Below, piece after piece: positions 8,233-17,984 of a DNA stretch of 34,019 bases (its first letter is position 1; each line of letters begins with the position of its first letter). The position numbers and the translations under genes were made by a program. Source of the stretch: Shimia litoralis (GTDB taxonomy: Bacteria; Pseudomonadota; Alphaproteobacteria; Rhodobacterales; Rhodobacteraceae); contig NZ_SULI01000028.1 in the NCBI RefSeq assembly GCF_005518135.1, positions 1 through 34,019 of the forward strand, read 5' to 3'. Under the pieces are notes generated by a model. It was not told where the DNA came from. It ran no database searches and saw only the letters and a program-made list of their open reading frames with translations.

Positions 8233-8688
8233 ATGTCCCGCAAATTCATTGCCACAATCCTTGTCGCATCCATCGCCATTACCGGAATCTCTGCAGTTCC
8301 CGCGCGTGCCCTTTCAGGAGAAGACACTGCTAAGGTTCTATTCGGTTTGACGGCCCTGTTTATGATCGGCAAAGCCATCGATGACCATGATGACCGCCGT
8401 CAGGTTTATACACCGTCCACAAAGAACCAGACCAAGCCACGCCCCCTGCCGGATCGGGTGAAACGCCATAATCGTGCGCGGATTTTGCCTGCGGAGTGTT
8501 TGCGCAAGCATAACACATGGGATGGCCGTGTGCGTATGTTGGGGCGCAAGTGTCTTAAGCGTGAATATGGAAACCTGTCGCGCTTGCCGCAACATTGCCG
8601 TGTGAGTGCACAGACCGACCGTGGGATGCGTCATGGCTATGCTCCGCGCTGTCTGCGTGAAAACGGATACCGCCTGTCGCAACGCTAG
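8233..8688 (+). CDS. Secreted Cys/Arg-rich protein with an internal 33-residue repeat
   Basis: A 151-residue exported protein of no named family that I recognise. A signal peptide covers about residues 1-26 (cleavage after A-R-A). A second hydrophobic stretch at 34-48 is followed by a D-D-H-D-D-R-R segment and a Pro/Lys/Arg-rich linker. The C-terminal part holds two copies of a module L-P-x2-C-x17-C-L: Cys89/Cys107 and Cys122/Cys140, with a period of exactly 33 residues. Four exported cysteines suggest two disulfides. The ATG at 8233 is preceded by AAAGGA with good spacing; the frame to 8203 lacks this. It has its own terminator downstream. Confidence 0.78.
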   Translation: MSRKFIATILVASIAITGISAVPARALSGEDTAKVLFGLTALFMIGKAIDDHDDRRQVYTPSTKNQTKPRPLPDRVKRHNRARILPAECLRKHNTWDGRVRMLGRKCLKREYGNLSRLPQHCRVSAQTDRGMRHGYAPRCLRENGYRLSQR

Positions 8689-8737
8689 ATTGGTCGAGCA
8701 GAGGGGCCGTGTCCGCGTCCAGCATGGCCCCGCCTTG

Positions 8738-8771
8738 AGCCCGAAAAGTCAACGTACTTTTCGGGCTTTTT
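8738..8771 (+). terminator. Rho-independent terminator
   Basis: A perfect 12-bp stem (AGCCCGAAAAGT at 8738-8749 with its complement at 8756-8767) has a 6-base loop and runs into TTTTT. It ends transcription of the secreted-protein gene at 8233-8688. Its T-run overlaps the upstream TTG of the open frame that contains rnhB, which is one reason to place the rnhB start further in. Confidence 0.9.
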
Positions 8772-8787
8772 GGTTGCACCTTGGCAA

Positions 8788-9426
8788 ATGATCCTGTTTG
8801 AAACAGGTATGTATACGCCAGATTACTCTTTTGAGACGCTCGCCCGTGAAAACGGATTTTCCCGTATTGCAGGGGTGGATGAGGTCGGCCGTGGCCCCCT
8901 TGCAGGGCCAGTCACCGCCGCCGCCGTTGTTCTGAATCCTAGTAACATTCCGGCAGGATTAAATGACTCCAAGGCTCTGAGCGCCAAAAGACGTGAGGCG
9001 CTGTATGATGTCATTTTTGAACAGGCCGATGTGTGCATCGCACATGCAAGTGTCGAGGAAATTGACGATCTTAATATTCTGCGTGCCAGTCATTTGGCTA
9101 TGGAGCGCGCTGTCGCGGGATTGCCCAATGCACCGGATCATTTGCTGATTGATGGCAATATGATCCCACGCGGATTGACGGGATCTAGCCAAGCCATTGT
9201 CAAAGGCGACGCCCGTTCAGTGTCGATTTCGGCGGCCTCAATTGTGGCGAAAATATGTCGAGATCGGATCATGTGGGATTTAGCGCAACAGTTTCCAGGT
9301 TATGGATGGGAAACAAACGCTGGTTATCCGTCCAAAAGCCACAAAGAAGCGTTGGTAAAACTGGGGGTCACCCCACACCATAGGCGTTCGTTCAAACCGG
9401 TACACAATATCTTGTATCAAGAGTAA
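8788..9426 (+). CDS. rnhB: Ribonuclease HII
   Basis: Cytosolic endonuclease that removes ribonucleotides from DNA and RNA of RNA-DNA hybrids. The signature A-G-V-D-E-V-G-R-G-P-L-A-G-P-V carries the first catalytic Asp and Glu. L-N-D-S-K-A-L-S, L-L-I-D-G-N (third acidic residue) and S-I-S-A-A-S-I-V-A-K follow. From ATG 8788 it is 212 residues; from ATG 8809 (M-Y-T-P-D-Y-S-F-E) it is 205, which fits Rhodobacteraceae homologues as well or better. Neither start has a strong Shine-Dalgarno. A 15-base palindrome (8793-8807) lies between the two starts. It precedes ccrM by about 106 bases, a conserved pairing in Alphaproteobacteria. Confidence 0.95.
   Translation: MILFETGMYTPDYSFETLARENGFSRIAGVDEVGRGPLAGPVTAAAVVLNPSNIPAGLNDSKALSAKRREALYDVIFEQADVCIAHASVEEIDDLNILRASHLAMERAVAGLPNAPDHLLIDGNMIPRGLTGSSQAIVKGDARSVSISAASIVAKICRDRIMWDLAQQFPGYGWETNAGYPSKSHKEALVKLGVTPHHRRSFKPVHNILYQE
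8793..8807. repeat. Short palindrome between the two possible rnhB starts
   Basis: CCTGTTT and AAACAGG arms flank one G. It ends one base before ATG 8809. If translation starts at 8809, it is a candidate operator or leader element; if it starts at 8788, it is simply coding. Confidence 0.3.
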
Positions 9427-9439
9427 ATTGTAAGGTCCT

Positions 9440-10648
<1,209 letters not shown>

Positions 10649-10709
10649 GCAGAGATTAAGAATACCGCCGGTGCCCATGGCCTGACTTTACATGCGGCAC
10701 CTTGACTTG

Positions 10710-10736
10710 CCCCGCCGTGTTTCGGCGGGGTTTTTT
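10710..10736 (+). terminator. Rho-independent terminator after ccrM
   Basis: A perfect GC-rich 8-bp stem (CCCCGCCG at 10710-10717, complement at 10723-10730) has a 5-base loop and is followed by six T. It lies 62 bases after the ccrM stop and ends the rnhB-ccrM region. Confidence 0.92.
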
Positions 10737-10797
10737 GGTCTTTAACAAAGCTTTTGTGACACTATGTTAACAGTCTGACTGATGAGAGGATGTCGGC

Positions 10798-12195
10798 ATG
10801 GACCGCCTGCCAATTTTGTCGCTGTTTTCGCGGCGCAGTGCTGACGATTTTCCAGATAAAGACAGCCCAGAATTTCACTATACCGAGGCCGTTCTAGAGC
10901 GTCATAAACAGCAGGGGCTCGCGCTCGCTGTGCATGTGCGATGGGTCACAATGTTTGTGATTGGCCTCCTGCTGTTCTTTATCGTGCCGATGCCTGATGT
11001 CTTGTATTACGAATGCATTCTGGCACTGTTGTCTTTGAACGGCTGGCTGATGAGGCAAATCGGGCGGGTTGGTCTTTCTCGTGCAGAGCTTGGGCTGATC
11101 TTTCTCGATCTTGTGCTGATGACTGCCGGAATGGTTGGGCCCAATCCGCTGAGTACCCATGGCTGGCCGTTGGCGATGCAATATCAGTTTGATAATTTCA
11201 TCTATTTTTACATTATTCTGGCCTACGGCACCTTGGCCTATTCGTGGCGCACGGTTCTGACGCTTGGCATTTGGACCTCAGGGATTTGGGTCATTGCATT
11301 AGGGTTGTCGATGTGGCTGTCGCAACCAGCACCCGATCTAACCGACGCTATTTACGGCGCGCTTCCGAATATGCCCGACCTTGCGTATCGCCTTGATCCC
11401 AACGCGTACCATGTGTCGGAGCGCATTCAGGAAGTGATTGTATTTCTCATCGTTGCTTTGATCATGGCGCTGTCGGTACGCCGCTTTAATGGCTTGTTGA
11501 GGTCGAACGCGGCGCTCGAACGCGAGAGGACAAACCTATCCCGATATTTTTCGCCAAATGTCGTTGAGGAGCTGTCGCAAAATGATGACCCGCTGAAACA
11601 AATCCGCAGCCACGATATCGCAGTACTATTTGTCGATATTGTGGGATTCACCAAATTCGCGGCAAACCGTGACCCGAGAGAAGTGATTGCAACGCTGCGC
11701 GAGTTCCACGGCTTGATGGAGCAGGCGGTATTCAATCACAACGGAACATTGGACAAATATCTCGGGGACGGATTGATGGCGACGTTTGGAACGCCTGCCC
11801 CTGGAGAAAAAGATGCCATCAATGCGCTGAATTGCGTGCATCAAATGATGGATGCGCTGGATGTCTGGAATGAGAAAAGGTTGGAAAATCTGTTGCCGGC
11901 CTTACGCGTTGGCTTTGGTATTCATTACGGGCCCGCAGTTTTGGCGGATATTGGCGCGCACCGCCTTGAATTTGCGGTTGTTGGAAATACCGTGAATGTT
12001 GCCTCACGGCTTGAGAATTTGACGCGCGATTTGAATGCGCGCCTTGTCATCAGCGATGACGTGCGTCGCGAAGTTCTTAAAGAGGGCGGTCATGCGTGCC
12101 TGACCGGGCTTCACGAACACAAGGCCCAAAGTCTGCGCGGTGTAGAGGGCACCGTGGATGTCTGGGTGTTTGAGAGACCTAAGCAACTGATCTAG
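10798..12195 (+). CDS. Membrane-bound class III adenylate/guanylate cyclase
   Basis: A 465-residue protein. The N-terminal half has about six hydrophobic helices (between residues 48 and 225), then a short linker E-R-E-R-T-N-L-S-R-Y-F-S-P, as found before many class III cyclase domains. The catalytic domain (about 273-440) has both metal-binding aspartates, Asp280 in F-V-D-I-V-G-F-T and Asp324 in D-K-Y-L-G-D-G. Lys320 is at the adenine-selecting position, and V-G-N-T-V-N-V-A-S-R-L carries the transition-state Asn and Arg. All catalytic residues are present, so it should make cAMP from ATP. GAGAGG lies 8 bases before the ATG. Its stop codon overlaps that of the convergent alkB-like gene. Confidence 0.93.
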   Translation: MDRLPILSLFSRRSADDFPDKDSPEFHYTEAVLERHKQQGLALAVHVRWVTMFVIGLLLFFIVPMPDVLYYECILALLSLNGWLMRQIGRVGLSRAELGLIFLDLVLMTAGMVGPNPLSTHGWPLAMQYQFDNFIYFYIILAYGTLAYSWRTVLTLGIWTSGIWVIALGLSMWLSQPAPDLTDAIYGALPNMPDLAYRLDPNAYHVSERIQEVIVFLIVALIMALSVRRFNGLLRSNAALERERTNLSRYFSPNVVEELSQNDDPLKQIRSHDIAVLFVDIVGFTKFAANRDPREVIATLREFHGLMEQAVFNHNGTLDKYLGDGLMATFGTPAPGEKDAINALNCVHQMMDALDVWNEKRLENLLPALRVGFGIHYGPAVLADIGAHRLEFAVVGNTVNVASRLENLTRDLNARLVISDDVRREVLKEGGHACLTGLHEHKAQSLRGVEGTVDVWVFERPKQLI

Positions 12196-13325
12196 CGCGG
12201 CGCCGGATTCGTGGCCTTGTTGTAGGGCTTCCAATCTTCGATCTCTGGATAGTGGGCGGTGCGCCATTGCCGCACGCGCGGATTCATCACGCGTTTCCAA
12301 ACCGGCGGCATCATCGCCGCCATGGTCATTACCGGATAGCCAAAGGGGAGCTGTGGCGCAGCGTCTTCGGTATAGTTTTGCAACAGGGGAAAGCGCCGGT
12401 CCGGTTTATAGTGGTGGTCGCTATGACGTTGGAGATTGATCAAGAGCCAGTTGGATGCCTTGTGGGCGGCATTCCAGCTATGGTGGGGCATAACATGCTC
12501 ATATTTCCCGTCTCCAAGGTGCTTGCGGGTCAACCCGTAGTGTTCAACATAGTTGACAAGCTCTAGCTGCCAAATGGCGATATAGGCCTGCCAAACGAAC
12601 AAAAGCACGCCGATCCAACCGCCGAGTACAAAAGCCAGCGCCAGCATCAGCCCTTGCAGCGCCCAATAGCGATAAAACGGATTTGACAGATCGGTCCACG
12701 CACGCCCCTTGCGGGCCAGCATTGCCTTTTCGGCTGCAAACGACGAACGCAGAACGCCAACCAAGACTCTGGGGAAAAACCGGTGGAACCCTTCGTTATA
12801 GCGGGCCGTGACGGGGTCGCGCGGGGTACCAACATAGCGATGATGGACCAGCAGGTGCTCGCTGCGAAAATGCGAGTATAGGACCATCGATAACAGGAAG
12901 TCGCCCAAGCCGCGCTCTTTGCGATCTTTTTGATGCATCAATTCATGCGCATAGTTGATTCCGATGGTGCCCGTCACAACACCTACGCCAAAGAACAAGC
13001 CGATCATGGCGGCCGTCGACAAATGATCCGTATGAGTGGCGTACCAGATCAGACCAAATAGCGTAACAAACTGAAGAAATGGCCAGATGCGCGTGACTGC
13101 GCTGTACCAGAATAACTCTGTTTCAGATGTGTCAGGGTCGGCGTTTTCCAGATTTAGCCCTAGAACTGCATCCAGAGCAGAGAAAAGGTACCAAGTCACT
13201 GCGGGTATCAAAAGAACCCACCACGTCCCCAGAACCGCGACATACCAAATCAGTGGGATAAGCCCCAAAGATAACCAAAAAGGCAGGGCGCTGGGCAGTT
13301 TGAATGTGTGTGTGGACACAGACAT
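12192..13325 (-). CDS. alkB: AlkB-type membrane diiron hydroxylase (alkane 1-monooxygenase family)
   Basis: Integral membrane non-heme diiron hydroxylase of 377 residues with several transmembrane helices. The histidine boxes are H127-E-L-M-H131, E-H157-L-L-V-H161-H162 and L-Q-R-H301-S-D-H304-H305, plus the AlkB signature N-Y-V-E-H-Y-G-L at 258-265. These are the iron ligands of alkane terminal hydroxylases, which need rubredoxin and rubredoxin reductase. Unlike typical AlkB, the second box has Val in place of Gly (E-H-x-x-G-H-H). No rubredoxin gene is nearby, so substrate and electron donor are uncertain. AGGAG lies 7 bases before the ATG. It lies downstream of mutY on the same strand, 65 bases apart. 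Confidence 0.88.
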   Translation of the reverse strand: MSVSTHTFKLPSALPFWLSLGLIPLIWYVAVLGTWWVLLIPAVTWYLFSALDAVLGLNLENADPDTSETELFWYSAVTRIWPFLQFVTLFGLIWYATHTDHLSTAAMIGLFFGVGVVTGTIGINYAHELMHQKDRKERGLGDFLLSMVLYSHFRSEHLLVHHRYVGTPRDPVTARYNEGFHRFFPRVLVGVLRSSFAAEKAMLARKGRAWTDLSNPFYRYWALQGLMLALAFVLGGWIGVLLFVWQAYIAIWQLELVNYVEHYGLTRKHLGDGKYEHVMPHHSWNAAHKASNWLLINLQRHSDHHYKPDRRFPLLQNYTEDAAPQLPFGYPVMTMAAMMPPVWKRVMNPRVRQWRTAHYPEIEDWKPYNKATNPAPR

Positions 13326-13390
13326 GGCATTCTCCTGAGTTCTGCGCGCAACGGCAATATGCGCCCCTGATTCAGACTGCGCAATCCTGT

Positions 13391-14443
13391 TTAGGGTATT
13401 TTACACAGGTCAAAGGCTTTGCGCATGACCGTCGGCAAATCTGATGGTCGAAAATCTTCGCTCGGCATAAACTCTCCGATTTGGGGCGCGCGATCCATGG
13501 GTGTCAGCGCAGTTTTGACCGTCAAGCGAAGATGGAAATGTGTAAACGTATGTTTGGCCTCGACATTGAGCGTTTTCCATTCGGCCCTAATTGGGGCTGA
13601 ATGGGGCGATGTTTCCGTTTCAACCCAATCGGACCCGGGCCAGCCAAGCATCCCGCCCAACAAGCCTTTGTCGGGGCGGGTTTCTAGTAGATATGCACCA
13701 TCAATGCGCCGTGCGAGATATACAGTGCCGAACCGCACGGGTTTAGCCTTGCGGGGTGTTTTCTTGGGCAATTGGGGCGCTGTTCCGTTTATGCGCGCCT
13801 GACACGGTGATCTCCATGGGCAAATTCCGCACGCAGGCTTGCGCGGTGTACATATTGTCGCCCCAAGATCCATGACCGCCTGCGCGTGATCGCCAGGGCG
13901 TTCGGTGGGCGTCAAGTCTGTAGCGTATTGCGTCAACTCTGGCTTTGCAGCGGGCAGGGGCGTGTGAACGTCAAACAAGCGGGCCATAACACGTTCGACG
14001 TTGCCATCAACCACCACTGCAGGGAGATCAAAGGCAATCGCGGCTACGGCGCCCGCCGTATAGGGGCCTATGCCGGGAAGTGCGCGTAATTCTTCGACAG
14101 TGTCAGGAAACACGCCGTCAAGATCGTCGGCCACCACGCGTGCGCACTTAAGCAGGTTACGTGCACGCGCGTAATATCCAAGGCCTGCCCATTCGCCCAT
14201 CACTTGCGAATCTGGGGCCGCAGCAAGATCGGTGACAGTGGGCCAAAGTTGGGTGAACCGTTCAAAATAGGACGTCACAGCGGCAACGGTTGTCTGTTGT
14301 AACATGATTTCAGACAGCCAAATCCGGTATGGATCAGGTTGAACACCAGCACATCGGTCTGCAGGGCCGACGCGCCATGGCATTTTACGCGCATGTCTGT
14401 CGTACCAGTCTAGCAAATCTTTCGATTCTGGCTGTTCACGCAA
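13391..14443 (-). CDS. mutY: A/G-specific adenine glycosylase MutY
   Basis: Base-excision repair enzyme that removes adenine mispaired with 8-oxoguanine. It has 350 residues, the normal length. The catalytic Glu45 is in S-E-I-M-L-Q-Q-T, the helix-hairpin-helix L-P-G-I-G-P-Y-T-A is near 122-130, and catalytic Asp146 is in V-D-G-N-V-E-R-V. The iron-sulfur loop Cys198-x6-Cys205-x2-Cys208-x5-Cys214 is intact. The C-terminal NUDIX-like domain that recognises 8-oxoG contains F-T-H-F-H-L-R-L. It is divergent from the DUF721 gene, with 87 bases between the starts that must hold both promoters. Confidence 0.96.
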   Translation of the reverse strand: MREQPESKDLLDWYDRHARKMPWRVGPADRCAGVQPDPYRIWLSEIMLQQTTVAAVTSYFERFTQLWPTVTDLAAAPDSQVMGEWAGLGYYARARNLLKCARVVADDLDGVFPDTVEELRALPGIGPYTAGAVAAIAFDLPAVVVDGNVERVMARLFDVHTPLPAAKPELTQYATDLTPTERPGDHAQAVMDLGATICTPRKPACGICPWRSPCQARINGTAPQLPKKTPRKAKPVRFGTVYLARRIDGAYLLETRPDKGLLGGMLGWPGSDWVETETSPHSAPIRAEWKTLNVEAKHTFTHFHLRLTVKTALTPMDRAPQIGEFMPSEDFRPSDLPTVMRKAFDLCKIP

Positions 14444-14530
14444 GATTTATCTCCTGTACTGTTCGGTTTCGCTGGCACCGCGCGGCATGCACACTAAAAT
14501 AGCGCGAGAACCAAGGATGCAAGACACCAT

Positions 14531-15028
14531 ATGCGCCGCCCCACAACCAAAGGCTTTGCCCGTACATCGTCCCTGCTGCGCGAGAACATTCGCAAAGCGG
14601 GTGAAACACGTGGTTTTGCGGTCACGCGTGTTTTGACGCATTGGGCCGAGATTGTCGGCGAAGATACAGCGTCGATCTGTAAACCGGTTGATGTGAAATA
14701 TGGTCGCCAAGGTCTGGGTGCCACTCTGACGTTGCTGACCACTGGGGCGCAAGCGCCGATGCTGGAAATGCAAAAGGAGCAGCTGCGGGCGCGTGTGAAC
14801 GCGGCTTACGGATACAATGCGATCGCGCGCGTGCGGATCACGCAAACAGCCGCCATCGGGTTTTCCGAAGGACAAGCCACTTTTGTGCCAAAGGCAAAAG
14901 AACGCCCCAAGCCAACCCCCGAAATTCTGCAAGAGGCAAGCCGCATGGCGGCCTCTGCGCAGGACACCGAATTACGTCAGGCGCTTGAGCGTCTGGCTGA
15001 AAACGTCTTGAACAAAACAAACCGATAA
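14531..15028 (+). CDS. DUF721/DciA family protein
   Basis: A 165-residue protein with an N-terminal DUF721 domain: an R-G-F-A-V-T-R-V-L-T-H-W-A-E-I-V-G pattern at about 27-43 and a following beta-rich KH-like part. The C-terminal third is charged and helical. DciA proteins of this family load the replicative helicase in bacteria without DnaC or DnaI; whether this alphaproteobacterial member does the same is inference. It is followed after 13 bases by the DsbA-like gene and is probably co-transcribed with it, an arrangement often seen in this group next to mutY. Confidence 0.85.
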   Translation: MRRPTTKGFARTSSLLRENIRKAGETRGFAVTRVLTHWAEIVGEDTASICKPVDVKYGRQGLGATLTLLTTGAQAPMLEMQKEQLRARVNAAYGYNAIARVRITQTAAIGFSEGQATFVPKAKERPKPTPEILQEASRMAASAQDTELRQALERLAENVLNKTNR

Positions 15029-15041
15029 GGAAGGTTTTTTG

Positions 15042-15728
15042 ATGAACCGTATCGTACCAATACTCATTGCTGCTTTGGTCGTTGTGGCCGGTGCCGCCTA
15101 TTGGCTGACACAGTCGGCTGACACGCCTGACCCAAGCCAAACTGTGATTGCACAAGCAGACAACGCGTCTGACGCGGGGGCGACAGATTCTGCAGACACG
15201 TCAGGTGTAATTGAAATGGTGATGGGCTCGGATGATGCGCCAATCACGATTGTTGAATATGCGTCATTCACGTGCCCGCATTGTGCGACGTTCCACGAGT
15301 CCGTGCTTAAACCTCTTAAGACGGACTATGTTGAAACCGGTAAAGTTAAGTTCATTTTCCGTGATGTGTATTTCGACAAGTTTGGTCTGTGGGCCTCTAT
15401 GGTTGCACGTTGCGGCGGCCCCGAGAAGTTTTTTGGCATGGCTGATTTGCTGATGAAAGGCCAATCCTCGTGGACGCGTGCGGGTGATCCGGTCGCGATT
15501 GCGGGAGAGCTTAAGAAAATTGGCCGCTTGGCCGGTCTGGAAGATGCTCAGGTTCAGGCGTGCATGCAAGATGAAACCAAAGCCAAAGCATTGCTGGCGT
15601 GGTACGAAAAGAACGGCGCGGCGGATGATATCACTGGAACGCCATCCATGATTATCAATGGCGAAAAGCACTCGAATATGAGCTATGCAGATCTCAAGAA
15701 AATTCTTGATGGATTGCTCGAAGGTTAA
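15042..15728 (+). CDS. DsbA-family thiol:disulfide oxidoreductase
   Basis: Periplasmic thioredoxin-fold protein of 228 residues. An N-terminal hydrophobic segment (about 4-22) acts as signal or anchor and is followed by an acidic, Ala/Asp-rich linker to about residue 57. The active site is Cys78-P-H-Cys81 in F-T-C-P-H-C, and the cis-proline motif G-T-P-S lies near residue 196, with a helical insertion between them. These are the features of the DsbA/BdbD-like group. It could introduce or isomerise disulfides in exported proteins. I chose ATG 15042 over TTG 15039 because AAGGAAGG lies 7 bases before it. It follows the DUF721 gene. Confidence 0.92.
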   Translation: MNRIVPILIAALVVVAGAAYWLTQSADTPDPSQTVIAQADNASDAGATDSADTSGVIEMVMGSDDAPITIVEYASFTCPHCATFHESVLKPLKTDYVETGKVKFIFRDVYFDKFGLWASMVARCGGPEKFFGMADLLMKGQSSWTRAGDPVAIAGELKKIGRLAGLEDAQVQACMQDETKAKALLAWYEKNGAADDITGTPSMIINGEKHSNMSYADLKKILDGLLEG

Positions 15729-15750
15729 ACAATCGATGTGCGCAGGGGGG

Positions 15751-16758
15751 TCATTCTTGCCTGCGCAACACTTGATCCAGCAGCTGATCAATTGAACTCC
15801 AATCAGAAATGCTCAGCCGCACGGGAAGTGTGAGCACCTTTGAACGAAACGCGGCTGGCAATCGCACGGCGTCTTTCTCAGTGGTAACCAGTTGGGCACC
15901 CAATCGATGCGCGTCTGCTTCGAGGCGCGTCATGAGGGCCGGCGTCAGCGGCTGATGATCATCCAAGCCCTCGCCGTGTAAAACTGTTGCGCCAAGACCG
16001 CGCAGGGTCGCAAAGAATTTTTCTGGATGCCCGATGCCTGCAAACGCCAAATACGGCGTATCTGACCAATCCATCCCCATTTCCAGAGGTTCCAGCGCGC
16101 CCTGAACGTGCGGGATATGCACCTGAGCGCCCCAGTGTCTTAAAAACTGATCTTGGGCGTGGTTCGGACCAATAGACAAAACAAGATCGGCCCGTTCAAG
16201 GCCAACATTGACAGGTTCACGCAACGGCCCTGCTGGAATACAGCGCCCATTCCCAAAGCCTTTTTGGGCATCAACGACGACAATGGATGCGTCTTTGTGG
16301 AGAGAGGGGTTTTGAAACCCGTCATCCATAAGAATGACATCAGCGCCGGAATCTTGAGCGGCTTTGGCGCCTGCGGCTCGATCTTTGGCAACCCACGCTG
16401 GACCAAATGCCGCGAGGAGCAAGGGCTCGTCGCCGACTTGATCGGGCTTATGGTCTTTCTCATGAACGCGTAAGGGCCCGTCCAGTGAGCCACCATATCC
16501 ACGCGAAACGACATGTGGGGTCAAACCACGAGCCTGAAGGCGTTGGATGAGAGCAATGGTCGTAGGCGTTTTCCCCGTGCCGCCTGCATTCAGATTGCCG
16601 ATGCAAATAACGGGCACGTTGGCCTTGAATGCATCGGCTTGTCCTTTGGACAGGCGGGTCTTGGTGGCGTTTGCGTAGATCGCGCCCAGAGGTGCAAGCA
16701 AACGCGCGCGCCAATTAGGGGAATCTGCAGGCGTATCCCAGAACTTTGGAGGCTGCAT
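15751..16758 (-). CDS. lpxK: Tetraacyldisaccharide 4'-kinase
   Basis: Inner-membrane-associated kinase that phosphorylates the 4' position of the lipid A disaccharide. It has 335 residues. The P-loop is [11 protein letters not shown] at about 54-64, followed by [15 protein letters not shown] and the D-D-G-F-Q-N motif, all diagnostic of LpxK. Its ATG overlaps the last base of waaA (TAATG), with AAGGAG 8 bases upstream inside waaA. It is the last gene of the DUF4170-waaA-lpxK group. Its 3' end includes half of an 8-bp inverted repeat with the end of the convergent dsbA-like gene. Confidence 0.96.
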   Translation of the reverse strand: MQPPKFWDTPADSPNWRARLLAPLGAIYANATKTRLSKGQADAFKANVPVICIGNLNAGGTGKTPTTIALIQRLQARGLTPHVVSRGYGGSLDGPLRVHEKDHKPDQVGDEPLLLAAFGPAWVAKDRAAGAKAAQDSGADVILMDDGFQNPSLHKDASIVVVDAQKGFGNGRCIPAGPLREPVNVGLERADLVLSIGPNHAQDQFLRHWGAQVHIPHVQGALEPLEMGMDWSDTPYLAFAGIGHPEKFFATLRGLGATVLHGEGLDDHQPLTPALMTRLEADAHRLGAQLVTTEKDAVRLPAAFRSKVLTLPVRLSISDWSSIDQLLDQVLRRQE

Positions 16759-17975
16759 TATTGGCTCTCCTTTTCGTCCAACAGAGTTTGAGCCAACGAA
16801 ATGATTTGATCGGACACCTCAGCGCCTTCGGACACGGTTTCCCAGCCAGCGTGCGCCATTGCGGCGACTTGGTCCGGAGCGGTCAACTGACTCAGGGCGC
16901 TACTCAGACTATCTGAGTCCTTAACAATTCTGGCAGCGCCCGCCTTGGCCAGCCGCGAATAGCTGTCTAGGTGGCGGCGTACGCCCGGGCCGTATAGAAT
17001 GGCAGAGCCCAGAGCCGCTGGTTCAAAAGGCCCACGGCCACCATGGCCGGGCACAAGTGAACTTCCCATGAAGGTTACCGGTGAGACACGATACATCAAC
17101 CCAAGTTCCCGCCGGTTCTCGGCCAGAAGAATTTGCATGTTTGCATCCGGAAACTGTCCATCATCCCAACTGCCGACGCGCCACCCACCTGCCTCGCAGG
17201 TTTCTTTGAACGCGGGCGCGTCCTCTGGAGTGTCGGGGACTAGCACCAATAGCATTCGGTGTGACAGGCGTACGATGGAGCGGTGGGCATTCAATATTGC
17301 AGGTAGCTCTTGCGGCTGTAGCATCGCAGCCAACCATACCGGACGCCCGCCGAGCGAACCGCTGAGATCCTGAAGATCGTGCTCGTTGCAGGTTAGGGCG
17401 GGACTATCCTCAAGCAACGGACCACTTGGTTGCACCTTGTGGCCATCGACCAATAGCCGCCGCAGGCGCACCTTGGCCTCATCTGAATGTGCTAAAATGG
17501 ATGTGAAATTTGCGAGCGTGGCTTTGATCGGTTCCGGGATAAGTCGGGCGCGACGGTTTTCAACCGAATGATCGTTTGCATCCAAAAGCACCAAGGGAGT
17601 TGCGCGCCGCGCCGCCGCATCAATCAGGGCAGGGCGTAGCAATCCACCTAACCACAGACCAATATCCGGGGACCAATAGTCCAGAAACTTGCGAATATCC
17701 GACGGGTTTTCTGACGGGCATTGTGCCCAGATTATCCCGTCCGGCAATGATGCAGGCACGGGCGCGTCGGGGGAAGTTGTGAGTAATATCGTAATGCCTT
17801 GCCGTTGGCTGGTCAGCCTCAAACCGAGCTGGGCCAACGTGCCGGATCGTTCGATATCTGCGCAATGCAGCCAAATCAATTCGCCGCTGGGCCGTTCTTG
17901 AGTAAACGCACCCAAAGTTGCGCTCTCGCGGCGTGCAAGGGCCAGATATGCCGAAAGCCCAAGAGATCGCGCCAT
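16758..17975 (-). CDS. waaA: 3-deoxy-D-manno-octulosonic acid (Kdo) transferase
   Basis: GT-B glycosyltransferase (GT30 family) that adds Kdo to the lipid A precursor. The 405-residue product has the family's C-terminal signature [21 protein letters not shown] near 313-333. The N-terminal part is divergent: the usual H-A-V-S-V-G-E motif is H-C-A-D-I-E, keeping a glutamate (Glu42) at the catalytic position, and the N-terminal hydrophobic anchor of many WaaA proteins is not evident. It starts 9 bases after the DUF4170 gene and overlaps lpxK by one base, both of which support the call. Confidence 0.9.
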   Translation of the reverse strand: MARSLGLSAYLALARRESATLGAFTQERPSGELIWLHCADIERSGTLAQLGLRLTSQRQGITILLTTSPDAPVPASLPDGIIWAQCPSENPSDIRKFLDYWSPDIGLWLGGLLRPALIDAAARRATPLVLLDANDHSVENRRARLIPEPIKATLANFTSILAHSDEAKVRLRRLLVDGHKVQPSGPLLEDSPALTCNEHDLQDLSGSLGGRPVWLAAMLQPQELPAILNAHRSIVRLSHRMLLVLVPDTPEDAPAFKETCEAGGWRVGSWDDGQFPDANMQILLAENRRELGLMYRVSPVTFMGSSLVPGHGGRGPFEPAALGSAILYGPGVRRHLDSYSRLAKAGAARIVKDSDSLSSALSQLTAPDQVAAMAHAGWETVSEGAEVSDQIISLAQTLLDEKESQ

Positions 17976-17984
17976 GGTCAGGGG

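Noticed and set aside
10741-10780. CRP/FNR-like or CtrA-like site before the cyclase gene (TTTAAC, TGTGA and TGTTAACA)
   Set aside because: None matches a full two-half consensus with correct spacing; too weak to call.
14447-14932. 161-codon open frame upstream of mutY on the minus strand
   Set aside because: It is antisense to the DUF721 gene; the sequence has no recognisable domain.
15739-15767. 8-bp inverted repeat between the convergent dsbA-like and lpxK genes as a terminator
   Set aside because: The loop is 13 bases, there is no T-run and half of it is lpxK coding sequence; it is too weak to annotate.
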